This document shows, in pieces, positions 8,378 through 16,507 of a DNA stretch of 33,666 nt; the first letter of the stretch is position 1, and every line of letters starts with the position of its first letter. Position numbers and translations under genes: made by a program. The stretch spans positions 1 to 33,666 of the forward strand of contig CAKUFI010000025.1 of assembly GCA_934647305.1 (NCBI GenBank), given 5' to 3'. A model generated the notes under the pieces. The model was not told the DNA's origin and searched no databases. It saw only the letters and a list, made by a program, of their open reading frames with translations. The DNA is from an uncultured Clostridia bacterium (GTDB lineage Bacteria > Bacillota > Clostridia > Christensenellales > Aristaeellaceae).

Positions 8378-9535
8378 TCAGCGCAGCTCCTTCCCGATCA
8401 TCGCCGCGGCCTGCGCGGAAATGCCCAGCCCCTCGCCCTCAAAGCCCATGCCCTCGGTGGTCGTGGCCTTGACATTTACGCAGTCCTCGGGCAGGCGCAT
8501 CGCCCGGGCGAGGTTTTCGCGCATGGCGGGGATATAGTCCTTGAGCCGGGGCCGCTGCGCCACGATGGTCACGTCGGCGTTGACCGGCGAAAAGCCCTTC
8601 CCGGCGAGCAGGTGCATGACCTCGCCCAGCAGCTTCATCGAGGAAATACCCCGGTAGCGCTCGTCGGAATCGGGAAAATGCCTGCCGATGTCGCCCAGCG
8701 CCGCCGCGCCCAGCAGCGCGTCCATCAGCGCGTGCACGGCCACGTCCGCGTCGGAATGCCCCAGCAGTCCCTTTTCATAGGGGATTTCCACTCCACACAG
8801 GATGAGCGCGCGCCCCTCGACCAGTCGATGCGCGTCGTAGCCCGTGCCGATTCTCAGGGCAGGCAGGGAAGAGGCCACATCCGCGGGGGTCGTGACCTTG
8901 AGGTTTTTTTCACAGTCGGGCAGCATCAGCACACGCACCTTTCCCATGTAGCGTTCGTACAGCGTCGCGTCATCGGTGCCTGAAAAGCCCTCGGCGCGTG
9001 CCCTTTCATGCGCCTCCAGGATGCGTTTTTTCAGGAAGCACTGCGGGGTCTGCACCGCGCACAGCTCCTCGCGCGGCGGCGTTTCGGCGGCAAAGCCCTG
9101 CGCGTCCAGCCGCTTGACGGTGTCCACCAGCGCCCGGCCGGGGATGCACGCGCCGCACTTTTCCGCCTCGCAGAGCGTTTCGCGCAGTATGGTCTCGGTC
9201 ACGAAGGGTCGCGCCGCGTCGTGAATCGCGACCAGCTCCGCTTCCTCGGGCAGCGCCTGTAGGCCATGGTACACCGACTCCTGCCGGGTCGCGCCGCCTG
9301 AAACGATCCTTTTCACCAGCGAGCACGCGCCCTCGCTTTCCGTCAGCGCTCGATAGCCCTCGCCGTCGCCCTCGCCCAGTACCAGCACGACGCCCGAAAA
9401 CAGGCCGGAGCCGGCCAGCGCGTCCAGCGAGCGCGACAGGATGCTGCGCCCGGATAGCGGGTAAAACACCTTGTTGTAGGGCTGGCCGAAGCGTACGCCG
9501 CGCCCCGCCGCCACCACGACCGCCCAGGCGTTCAC
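8378..9535 (-). CDS. ispDF: Bifunctional IspD/IspF of the MEP isoprenoid pathway
   Basis: A 385-residue fusion. The N-terminal IspD domain (MEP cytidylyltransferase, about 1-225) has the nucleotide loop AAGRGVRFG and the motif HDAARPFV. The C-terminal IspF domain (MECDP synthase, about 228-385) has the metal site GYDAHRL, GHSDADV and the later TTEGMGF. The fusion carries out steps 2 and 4 of the pathway; IspE is not in the window. It starts with GTG at 9535, overlapping the rqcP stop (GTGA) without a strong ribosome-binding site, so it probably depends on translational coupling. IspDF fusions are known in several bacterial groups, so this is unusual but not novel. Confidence 0.95.
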   Translation of the reverse strand: MNAWAVVVAAGRGVRFGQPYNKVFYPLSGRSILSRSLDALAGSGLFSGVVLVLGEGDGEGYRALTESEGACSLVKRIVSGGATRQESVYHGLQALPEEAELVAIHDAARPFVTETILRETLCEAEKCGACIPGRALVDTVKRLDAQGFAAETPPREELCAVQTPQCFLKKRILEAHERARAEGFSGTDDATLYERYMGKVRVLMLPDCEKNLKVTTPADVASSLPALRIGTGYDAHRLVEGRALILCGVEIPYEKGLLGHSDADVAVHALMDALLGAAALGDIGRHFPDSDERYRGISSMKLLGEVMHLLAGKGFSPVNADVTIVAQRPRLKDYIPAMRENLARAMRLPEDCVNVKATTTEGMGFEGEGLGISAQAAAMIGKELR

Positions 9536-9774
9536 GGCACCAGGCGGTACATGCCCGCGGCGTCTTCCTTGAGCACGTGCTCCGAGAGCGTGACCACTTC
9601 GTATTTGCTGGTCTTGTCGCCAAAGCGGATCTCGATCACGTCGCCCACCTTGACCTCCAGCCCGGCCTTGGCCACCTTGCCGTTGACCGTCACGCGACCG
9701 CCGTCGCAGGCCTCGTTGGCCACGGTGCGGCGCTTGATGATGCGCGAAACCTTGAGGTATTTGTCCAGTCTCAT
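9532..9774 (-). CDS. rqcP: S4-domain RNA-binding protein RqcP (YabO)
   Basis: An 80-residue single S4 domain (MRLDKYLK, then NGKVAKAGLEVKVGD), the length and sequence of the RqcP/YabO family. In Bacillus RqcP helps RqcH add alanine tails to stalled nascent chains on 50S subunits. AGGAGG lies 9 bp before the ATG. The hup and mazG/yabN genes upstream repeat the Bacillus yabN-yabO arrangement, which supports the identification over a generic Hsp15-like S4 protein. Confidence 0.9.
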   Translation of the reverse strand: MRLDKYLKVSRIIKRRTVANEACDGGRVTVNGKVAKAGLEVKVGDVIEIRFGDKTSKYEVVTLSEHVLKEDAAGMYRLVP

Positions 9775-10118
9775 GGGTATGATCCTCCTGTAGATAGATG
9801 AAGCCTCCCCACGACCGGCGCGGGGAGGCAATACGCCCCCGTTCTCGCAGGGGTTATGTTTTTCGTGGGCTTTGTTTTGCCGGGCAGTCCGCGTGCCCCG
9901 GTTCACGTTTGCCGGTGAACCGCACTGCTCTGTGCCGCGCGGCAGCGAGCGCTTTTCGGGAGAGGTCCGCGAAGACCTTCGGGCAGCCTGCGCGGCCTGA
10001 TACGTATTCGCGGACAGACCGCATTGCGTTATGTCAGGCGGCAGCGAGTGCTTTCCGGGAGAGGTCCGGAGAGGCGCCTTTCTCAGAAAGGCGGCCTTTC
10101 CGGCGGCGGCGGTGCTCC
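9775..10118. repeat. 344-bp gene-free stretch with hairpins and a 50-bp direct repeat
   Basis: No credible gene lies between hup and rqcP. The stretch holds GCCTCCCC/GGGGAGGC (9803-9829), CCCC/GGGG (about 9837-9854), a 50-bp imperfect direct repeat (9920-9969 and 10019-10068, core GGCAGCGAG then GGGAGAGGTCCG) and CGCCTTTC/GAAAGGCG just behind hup. None of the hairpins has a good T run on the minus strand. The plus-strand reading frame across it is open only because of the repeats and the hup shadow. Confidence 0.7.
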
Positions 10119-10391
10119 TTAGCGGACGCTGTCGCGCAGGGTCTTGCCCGCCTTGAAGGACGGGGTCTTGCTGGCGGGAATCTCCATCGCCTCGCCGGTG
10201 GTGGGGTGACGGCCGATGTGGGCGGCGCGCTCCTTGACCTCAAAGCCGCCGAAGCCCATGATCTGCACCTTGTCGCCGTTCTTGAGCGCCTCGGTGATGC
10301 AATCGAACACGGCGCTGACCGCCTTCTCGGCGTTCTTCTTTTCCAGACCGGTCGCCTCCGCGACCTTCGCAACCAGTTCAGCCTTCGTCAT
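10119..10391 (-). CDS. hup: Histone-like DNA-binding protein HU
   Basis: A 90-residue HU monomer, exactly the usual length: N-terminal helices MTKAELVAKVA, then the GFGGFEV turn and the arm GRHPTTGEAMEIPASKTPSFKAG split around the intercalating proline. HU bends and compacts DNA as a dimer and is usually one of the most abundant proteins. I chose the ATG at 10391, 9 bp behind AGGAGG. The ATG three codons upstream touches the ribosome-binding site. It lies 45 bp behind mazG. Confidence 0.97.
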   Translation of the reverse strand: MTKAELVAKVAEATGLEKKNAEKAVSAVFDCITEALKNGDKVQIMGFGGFEVKERAAHIGRHPTTGEAMEIPASKTPSFKAGKTLRDSVR

Positions 10392-10436
10392 GACAATCAT
10401 TCCTCCTAGAAATATAAATGAGTGTGGTATTTATGT

Positions 10437-11762
10437 TCATTCGGGCCGCACGGACGCCTTGCGAGCGAGCTGCTCGACGGCGCGGTCGGTCGTCTCCGAA
10501 AGAAGCATCTCAGGATCAGTTTGACCAATTCGCAGCAGATTAACCAGCTCAAGGAGCGTTTCTCCGCCGCATTCGTTCAGGCCTTCGCCCGCGGCAAGCG
10601 CCTTTTTCAGGCGCGCAAGCGCGTCGTCCAGTGAGGCAAGCGCCTCGTCCGGGTCGCTTCCGCACAGGTTTGCGCGTGCGGCCCTCGCAAGCACCTTTTT
10701 CGCGCGGGTCAGCGCGGGCAGGGCGCGGGCCACCTCGCGCAGGGAGTCGGCGGGGGAGAGGCTTCCCCGCTCCTCGCGCTTGATGCGGTCCCACTCGGCC
10801 TGCAAATCGTCCGCCTTCGCCCCGGCAAATACGTGCGGGTGGCGGCGGATCATCTTGCGGCAGATGGCGGTGGTCACGTCGGACGCGTCGAATTCGCCGT
10901 GCTCGCGGGCGATTTCCGCGTGGAAGGCCACCTGCAGCAGCACGTCGCCCAGCTCGCCCGCCAGCTCGCCCTCGTCCTGCCGGTTGATCGCGTCGACGGC
11001 CTCGTAGGCCTCCTCGATCAGGCAGGCGCGGAGCGATTCGTGGGTCTGCTCGCGATCCCACGGACAGCCGTCGAAGCCACGCAGGCGGCGCACGATGCGC
11101 GTCAGGCAGTCAAAGTCGAACCGCTCGAGCGCCGTCAGGTCGTTTACCGCCGGAATCAGCGCGCAGGTTCGATGGTCGCAGCCGCCCAGCCGATCCATCT
11201 CGCACAGGGGGGCGCGCTCGATCGAGCCGTCCGCGCGCAGGAGCAGGATTTCGTGCTCCTCGGGATAGCAGTTCATCAGCCGGAGCTTCATTTCGCCGGC
11301 GTACATCGGGTTGTCCAGCTCGCGCACCAGCGTGGGCACATCGGCTTGCGGCGTGAAGTCCTCATAGTCGATCGCCGCGACCACGCGCAGGCCGCTGCCT
11401 GCGAACGCGGTCAGCTCGCCGCCCGTCTGCACGCCCGCAATCAGCGTCGCGGGGAAGCGCGCCGCCAGCGCGCAGGCGACCCGGTCGCCCAGCTCGCTGC
11501 ACACATAGGTCGTAGGAGCCTCTTCCAGGCGCTCCGTCAGGAAATCGAGCGCCAGGGCAACGAACTCGTCGAAGTCCTCGGCCTGCTCGTAGAGTGGGTC
11601 GAGCGTCTCAAAGGCGATTCCCTCGCGCCGGAGCCACTCGGCGCAGCCCAGCCGTTCGGTTTGCAGTATCAGGCCGCGGGCGCTCTTCAGGGCCTTGACC
11701 CCGCCCAGCGTGAGGTCGTCCTCGCGCCAGCCCGCGCCTAGCAGTGTCAGTTCGCATGCCAT
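10437..11762 (-). CDS. mazG: YabN-type fusion: tetrapyrrole-methylase-like domain plus MazG pyrophosphohydrolase
   Basis: A 441-residue two-domain protein. Residues 1-210 resemble the SAM-dependent tetrapyrrole methylase fold (LLGAGWREDDLTLGG in place of the GxGPGD loop), with weak conservation. Residues about 225-340 are MazG: GCPWDREQTHESLR, the metal-binding EEAYE and ELGDVLLQV. MazG hydrolyses NTPs, including abnormal ones, to NMP and PPi. The role of the N-terminal domain is unknown. The same fusion is YabN in Bacillus, next to yabO as here. The ATG is one base behind the tkt stop and lacks a strong ribosome-binding site, so coupling to tkt is likely. The C-terminal 100 residues are poorly conserved and rich in Ala and Leu. 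Confidence 0.92.
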   Translation of the reverse strand: MACELTLLGAGWREDDLTLGGVKALKSARGLILQTERLGCAEWLRREGIAFETLDPLYEQAEDFDEFVALALDFLTERLEEAPTTYVCSELGDRVACALAARFPATLIAGVQTGGELTAFAGSGLRVVAAIDYEDFTPQADVPTLVRELDNPMYAGEMKLRLMNCYPEEHEILLLRADGSIERAPLCEMDRLGGCDHRTCALIPAVNDLTALERFDFDCLTRIVRRLRGFDGCPWDREQTHESLRACLIEEAYEAVDAINRQDEGELAGELGDVLLQVAFHAEIAREHGEFDASDVTTAICRKMIRRHPHVFAGAKADDLQAEWDRIKREERGSLSPADSLREVARALPALTRAKKVLARAARANLCGSDPDEALASLDDALARLKKALAAGEGLNECGGETLLELVNLLRIGQTDPEMLLSETTDRAVEQLARKASVRPE

Positions 11763-11763
11763 C

Positions 11764-13737
11764 TTACTTGACCAGGCTGCGCGCGCGCTCGGCCACGTGC
11801 TCGGCGGTCAAGCCGAAGTGGGGGAAGAGCTGCGCGGCGGGGGCGGAGGCGCCAAAGCTGTCGATGCCGATCGCGATTCCGTCCAGCCCCACGTACTTGT
11901 GCCAGCCGAAGGTGGCGGCCGCCTCGACCGACACGCGGGCGCGCACGGCGCGGGGGAGCACCTTTTCCCTGTACTCGTCGCTCTGCGCGTCGAACAGCTC
12001 AAAGGAGGGCACGGAGACCACGCGGGCGTCCACGCCCTGCGCCTTCAGCAGCCGCTTCGCCTCGACGACGAGCGGCACCTCGGAGCCGGAGGCCATCAGG
12101 ATCACGTCGGGGGTTTCCTTCTCGCTGTCCGAGAGGATGTACGCGCCGCGGATCGCGTCGCGGCTGGTGCCCTCGACCACGGGCAGGCTCTGGCGGGTCA
12201 GCACCAGCGAGACCGGCGCGCTTCCGTACAGCGCGACCAGCCAGCCGGCGGCGTTCTCGGTGAAGTCGGCCGGGCGGAAGGTGATCATGCCGGGCATGGA
12301 GCGCAGCGCGGCCAGCTGCTCGATGGGCTGATGGGTGGGGCCGTCCTCGCCCACGCCGATCGAGTCGTGGGTCAGGATGTAGGGGATGGGCAGGCCCATC
12401 AGCGCGGACATGCGCATGCCGCTCTTCATGTAGTCGCTGAAGACGAAGAAGGTCGCGGCGTAGGGGCGCAGGCCGCCGTGCAGGTAAATGCCGTTGCAGA
12501 TGGCGGACATCGCGTGCTCGCGGATGCCGAAGTGCAGGTTGCTGCCCGAATAATCCTCGCGGGAGAAGTCGCCCGCGCCCTTCATGATGGTCTTGTTGGA
12601 GGGACCCAGGTCGGCGCTGCCGCCGAACAGGTTGGGCAGCTTTTTGCAGATGTAGTTAAGCAGCTCGCCGCTGGCCGCGCGGGTGGCCATGGCCTTGCGC
12701 TCGTGCGCCCAGAAGGCCTCGTCGTGCTCGAAGTCGTAGACGGGCTTTTCGCTGAACCAGACCTTCCACTCCTCGGCCAGCTCGGGATAGGCCGCGCAGT
12801 ACCTTTCAAACAGCGCGTTCCACTCGGCCTCGGCCGCCTGACCGCGGGAAATCACCTCGCGGCCGCGGTCGTAGACCGCCTCGGGCAGGGTGAAGGGCGC
12901 TTCCGTCCAGCCCAGGTTCTCGCGCAGCGCCTGCACGTTCTCCGCGCCCAGGGGCTCGCCGTGGGAGGACGCCTTGCCCGCCTTGGGGGAGGCGAAGCCG
13001 ATGGTGGTGTGGCAGTCGATCAGCGTGGGGCGGTCGCTGCGCTTCGCGGCCTCGAGCGCCGAGGCGACCTGACGCCAGTCGTTGCCCTCGGTCACATCGA
13101 TCACGTTCCAGCCATAGGCGCGGAAGCGGGCGGGCACGTCCTCGCGGAAGGTGATGTCGGTGCTGCCCTCGATGGTGATCTCGTTGTCGTCGTACAGCAC
13201 GACCAGCTTGGAAAGGCCCAGCGAGCCGGCCATCGAGCAGGCCTCGTGAGAAATGCCCTCCATCAGGCAGCCGTCGCCCACCATCGCGTAGGTGCGGTGG
13301 TCGATTACCGGGAAGCCCTCGCGGTTAAACTTCGCGGCCAGGCGCGCCTCGGCCATCGCCATGCCCACCGCGTTGGCCAGGCCCTGACCCAGCGGGCCGG
13401 TCGAGGTTTCCACGCCGGGGGTGTGCTGATACTCGGGGTGGCCGGGGGTCAGGGAGCCCAGCTGGCGGAACTGCTTGATGTCCTCCATGGTCAGGCCGTA
13501 GCCGGTGATGTGCAGCAGGCTGTAAAGCAGCATGCTGCCATGTCCGCAGGAGAGCACGAAGCGGTCGCGGTTGAGCCAGCCGGGGTTTTCCGGGTTGTGC
13601 CGCATGCAGGTGAACCACAGCGCGTAGGCTGCGTCGGCCGCGCCCAGGGGAAGGCCGGGGTGGCCGGACTTGGCCTTTTCAATTGCCTCCGCGGACAGTA
13701 CTCGAATCGCGTCAATCGTCAGCTGATCAGGCGTCAT
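11764..13737 (-). CDS. tkt: Transketolase
   Basis: A 657-residue full-length transketolase of the non-oxidative pentose phosphate pathway. It transfers two-carbon ketol units using thiamine diphosphate and a divalent metal. Seen in order: SGHPGLPLGAADAAY, HGSMLLY, the GPLGQGLANAVG stretch, the TPP motif GDGCLMEG ending in DDNEIT, and the second-half DSIGVGEDGPTHQPIEQL with a C-terminal transketolase domain. The ATG at 13737 is preceded by AAAGGAAG 10-12 bp away. An in-frame extension upstream has no support. mazG follows after a single base. Confidence 0.97.
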   Translation of the reverse strand: MTPDQLTIDAIRVLSAEAIEKAKSGHPGLPLGAADAAYALWFTCMRHNPENPGWLNRDRFVLSCGHGSMLLYSLLHITGYGLTMEDIKQFRQLGSLTPGHPEYQHTPGVETSTGPLGQGLANAVGMAMAEARLAAKFNREGFPVIDHRTYAMVGDGCLMEGISHEACSMAGSLGLSKLVVLYDDNEITIEGSTDITFREDVPARFRAYGWNVIDVTEGNDWRQVASALEAAKRSDRPTLIDCHTTIGFASPKAGKASSHGEPLGAENVQALRENLGWTEAPFTLPEAVYDRGREVISRGQAAEAEWNALFERYCAAYPELAEEWKVWFSEKPVYDFEHDEAFWAHERKAMATRAASGELLNYICKKLPNLFGGSADLGPSNKTIMKGAGDFSREDYSGSNLHFGIREHAMSAICNGIYLHGGLRPYAATFFVFSDYMKSGMRMSALMGLPIPYILTHDSIGVGEDGPTHQPIEQLAALRSMPGMITFRPADFTENAAGWLVALYGSAPVSLVLTRQSLPVVEGTSRDAIRGAYILSDSEKETPDVILMASGSEVPLVVEAKRLLKAQGVDARVVSVPSFELFDAQSDEYREKVLPRAVRARVSVEAAATFGWHKYVGLDGIAIGIDSFGASAPAAQLFPHFGLTAEHVAERARSLVK

Positions 13738-13902
13738 AGATACATTTCTTCCTTTCTTATTTGCGGCGGAGGGGCGCACAATCGCGTCCGCTCGCCCAGG
13801 GGTTATTTTCCGGCCGGATGGGTCGGTGGGCCGTCGCTTCGGCCTGTTTGGCGGCCAGAACAGCATCAGGCCCGGGGACTTGCGGGGCGGGCTCCTGTTT
13901 CC

Positions 13903-15423
13903 TTATTGAAGCCCGAGCTCCTTCTTGAGCGGCCCGAGGTCGAGGTTCTCCGCGCCCCGGATGAGGTCGTAGAGACTCTGCAGAATCCACTTCACGCCGC
14001 CCTCCGCGTCGCTTTCTGCGTTGAGCACCAGCACCGGATCGTGCAGCGACTTGCGGATCTGCAGCCACGCGCTGCCCACCTCGCCGTCCAGGTCGAAGGT
14101 GATGCGCACGCCCTCGCGGTTGTCGGTGTTGAGCCGCCAGGCGGGATCCTCCAGCGTGCGGGAAAGCACGGTCTCGATGACGGCCTGACTGGCCGCCTTG
14201 GGCTCCTCGCCGGTCAGAGAGAGGCGCAGCTCGACGCGCTCCTTCGGCTCGGCCAGCTCGTCGATCAGGCTGGCCAGCGTCAGCCCCTCGCGCTTCCTGT
14301 CCATGGCCTCGCACAGAAGCCGCGTGACCAGGTACACGCCGTCGTCCAGGAAGTAGTTCTCCCGGAAGGCCGCGTGGCCGCTGGTCTCAATGGCCAGGGG
14401 ACAATCGATGCCCTCGTCGTTGAGGCGCACGGCCTCCTCGATGAGCTGCTGATGCCCGCGCTTGTAACGGTAGTGCACGCCGCCCCACTCGGTGATGAAA
14501 CGGGTCAGGCCGCTGGAGGTGACCGAGTCGGTGGCGATGGTCGCGCCCGGAGATTCCTCGAGCAGTATGGCCGAAATCAGCGCGATCAGGCGGTTGCGGT
14601 CGATGGCGCGGCCGGTTTCATCCACGATGACGACCTGGTCGCAGTCCGCGTCCAGCAGCACGCCCAGATCGGCGGTGTTTTCGACCACCGCGCGGGAAAG
14701 CGACTCCACCGCCGCCTGATTCTGCGGGTCGGGCAGGTGGTTGGGGAAGATGCCGTTGGGCTCCAGGAACTGACTGCCCGTGACCTCCGCGCCCAGCGTC
14801 TCAAGGAAGCCCGCGTAGAAGCCGCCCGAGCCGTTGCCCGCGTCCACCACGACGTGCAGGCCCAGCAGCGGCATCTTGGCCTCGTCCTCCAGCCGGTCGT
14901 GCACCATGCGCCTGAGGCGCGCCTGATACGTGTCCAGGAAGGAAATCGGACTGACCAGGCGCTGGGGCAGGGAAACCTGCGCGGCGCGCGTCAGAATCTC
15001 GGTCATTTCGTCCTCGTTCAGGCCGCCCTCGCGGGTCATGAGCTTGAAGCCGTTTTTGTACCAGGGAAGCCGTCCGGCCGTGGTCATCACCGCGCCGTCG
15101 CAGCTGGTTTCCGGCTCGATCGTGGTCAGCGCCATGGCGGGCGTGGTGCACAGGCCACAGTCCAGCACGTCGCAGTCGGCGGCGGTCAGGCCCTTGATGA
15201 AGGCGGCGGCCAGCTTCTCGCCGCTCAGGCGGGAATCCCGGCCCACCGAGATCACCAGCCGGTCGGTCGTGGTATGCGTTCTTTCGGCCAGCCACAGTGC
15301 AAAGGCATAGCCGATGCACCGGGCAACGTTTTCAGTCAGCGTCGGGGACTTGCCGTCGTGCTCCATCGCGTCGCCGCGAATGTCGGGCCCGCTCTTGAGC
15401 CTGAGCCACTCGGTCATCTTCAT
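13903..15423 (-). CDS. Phosphohexomutase-family protein lacking the catalytic serine
   Basis: A 506-residue alpha-D-phosphohexomutase homologue (phosphoglucomutase/phosphomannomutase superfamily) with all four domains. The metal loop is DADCD (258-262, normally DGDGDR), the sugar loop is ETSGH (346-350) and the phosphate loop RKSLHDP (457-463). The active-site motif TASHNP reads TAGRLP (115-120), so the phosphoserine is Gly117 and the following His is Arg. The LHDP ending and the LP in the active-site motif recall a plastid- and bacteria-wide subfamily whose motif I remember as TASHLP. Normal catalysis needs a phosphorylated serine, so it may be inactive or use another mechanism. Its ATG has GAGGTGA 10 bp upstream. 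tkt follows after 165 bp. Confidence 0.85.
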   Translation of the reverse strand: MKMTEWLRLKSGPDIRGDAMEHDGKSPTLTENVARCIGYAFALWLAERTHTTTDRLVISVGRDSRLSGEKLAAAFIKGLTAADCDVLDCGLCTTPAMALTTIEPETSCDGAVMTTAGRLPWYKNGFKLMTREGGLNEDEMTEILTRAAQVSLPQRLVSPISFLDTYQARLRRMVHDRLEDEAKMPLLGLHVVVDAGNGSGGFYAGFLETLGAEVTGSQFLEPNGIFPNHLPDPQNQAAVESLSRAVVENTADLGVLLDADCDQVVIVDETGRAIDRNRLIALISAILLEESPGATIATDSVTSSGLTRFITEWGGVHYRYKRGHQQLIEEAVRLNDEGIDCPLAIETSGHAAFRENYFLDDGVYLVTRLLCEAMDRKREGLTLASLIDELAEPKERVELRLSLTGEEPKAASQAVIETVLSRTLEDPAWRLNTDNREGVRITFDLDGEVGSAWLQIRKSLHDPVLVLNAESDAEGGVKWILQSLYDLIRGAENLDLGPLKKELGLQ

Positions 15424-15800
15424 GCGAAATCAATCACCTCTTGAGGGTCGTAGGGAGGGGAGCGCACTTGAGAAGCGGCTGGGGCGCATGGCCTTCTCGG
15501 CTCTGCTCAAGCACTCCCGGTAAGCGTCTGCCGCATATCAGGCGGCGTATGAAAAACTTGTGATTTGTGCGCCGGAACCCTTCAAGGCTCCTACAGGGCG
15601 CTCACCATCTGTTTTTTGCCGCGGAAAGCGGCGGGAAACTTCTTTCGTGCCCTTGTGAGGCATCTGCCATGAGTCTTTTTGACCATGGTTAGTAGCGGGA
15701 AAACTCCATCCGTACCCTTGTGGGACACCTGCCATGAGTCTTTGAACCGCGAAGAATCCTGAGGCTTTAATTTATGGCCGAAGGATTCGTGTGGCCGGCG
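15424..15800. repeat. 377-bp gene-free stretch with imperfect tandem repeats
   Basis: Between the DUF2461 gene and the phosphohexomutase gene, about 48 bp at 15631-15678 (GCGGGAAAC, CCTTGTG, GCCATGAGTCTTT) recur at 15695-15743. A hairpin GAATCCT/AGGATTC with TTTAATTTATGG in its loop spans about 15754-15789 and resembles the 7076-7110 hairpin, although the stem sequence differs. A 65-codon minus-strand frame across the repeats is probably not a gene. I see no promoter of good quality here. Confidence 0.65.
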
Positions 15801-16502
15801 CTAGCAGGTGGCAGTCGGCCCCGCCGACCCGGCTGGTTCGGGAGGCAGGGATGCGATGTGCCGGAACAGCGGCGCGATGTGAACGCGCAGGGTCTGCCTG
15901 ATTTCCTCGGCCAGGCGGGGAGAGCGCAGAAGCTCCGGATCGGTAAAGCCTTTAAACATCCAGAAGCCCTTGAGCGGGTAAAACTGCGCGCACAGCGGCG
16001 GCAAGTTCTCGGGAACCTTCATGCGCCGGTAGGCCTCGCCGCCCAGCGTCAGCGCGGAAAACGCGGCCTGCGCGTCTGCCTCGAAGCCCTCGGGGTTGAC
16101 GCAGATTTCGCGGCGAATGGCGTTCATCAGCGGGCGCACCTGGTCGTGTATGCCGAACCCCACCTCGCAGCCGTTTACGTCTACGGCCACATAGATGCAC
16201 AGCTCGCTGCCCTGCGGGGTGCCGGGACGGCGGAAGGACAGCCACATGTGGTCGCGGTAGGGCGACTTGTCCTTCGAAAAGCGGATGTCGCGGTTGATGC
16301 GGCTGACCACCTTTTCCGGGCGGGTTTCTAGGTTTTCGCCGATGGAAAGCACGGTTTCGCCCAGCTCGGCGGCCAGGTCCTTCAGCGGCTCGCGCACCGC
16401 GCGTTCATACCAGTCGTGGTTTGCGTGGAAGAACGAAACGTTATTATTGAAGCGGATAGCCGCGAAAAACTGGAAGGTCTCGTCGGTAAAGCCGGAAAAC
16501 AT
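15801..16502 (-). CDS. DUF2461 family protein
   Basis: A 233-residue soluble protein of the DUF2461/TIGR02453 family. Recognisable parts: FNNNVSFFHANHDWYERAV near the N-terminus and the hallmark NRDIRFSKDKSPYRDH (about 85-100). The family has no established biochemical function. I chose the ATG at 16502, five bases behind the scpA stop, with GAGGTGA just upstream. A GTG at 16511 overlapping the scpA stop is an alternative. The last about 15 residues (rich in Pro, Gly and Ala) are encoded in sequence continuous with the neighbouring intergenic repeat and may be an acquired tail. Confidence 0.85.
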   Translation of the reverse strand: MFSGFTDETFQFFAAIRFNNNVSFFHANHDWYERAVREPLKDLAAELGETVLSIGENLETRPEKVVSRINRDIRFSKDKSPYRDHMWLSFRRPGTPQGSELCIYVAVDVNGCEVGFGIHDQVRPLMNAIRREICVNPEGFEADAQAAFSALTLGGEAYRRMKVPENLPPLCAQFYPLKGFWMFKGFTDPELLRSPRLAEEIRQTLRVHIAPLFRHIASLPPEPAGSAGPTATC

Positions 16503-16507
16503 GCCTC

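Noticed and set aside
9798..10409. 203-codon plus-strand open frame across hup
   Set aside because: It runs antisense through the certain hup gene and continues through the 50-bp direct repeats. It has no ribosome-binding site.
11695..15444. 1249-codon plus-strand open frame
   Set aside because: It is antisense to transketolase and the phosphohexomutase gene. Long shadow frames are normal in GC-rich DNA, and the composition (His, Gln, Arg, Val-rich) is not protein-like.
15538..15735. 65-codon minus-strand open frame in the gap after the DUF2461 gene
   Set aside because: It is formed by an imperfect tandem repeat, has no ribosome-binding site or promoter, and its two halves are related. It is more likely an artefact of the repeat.
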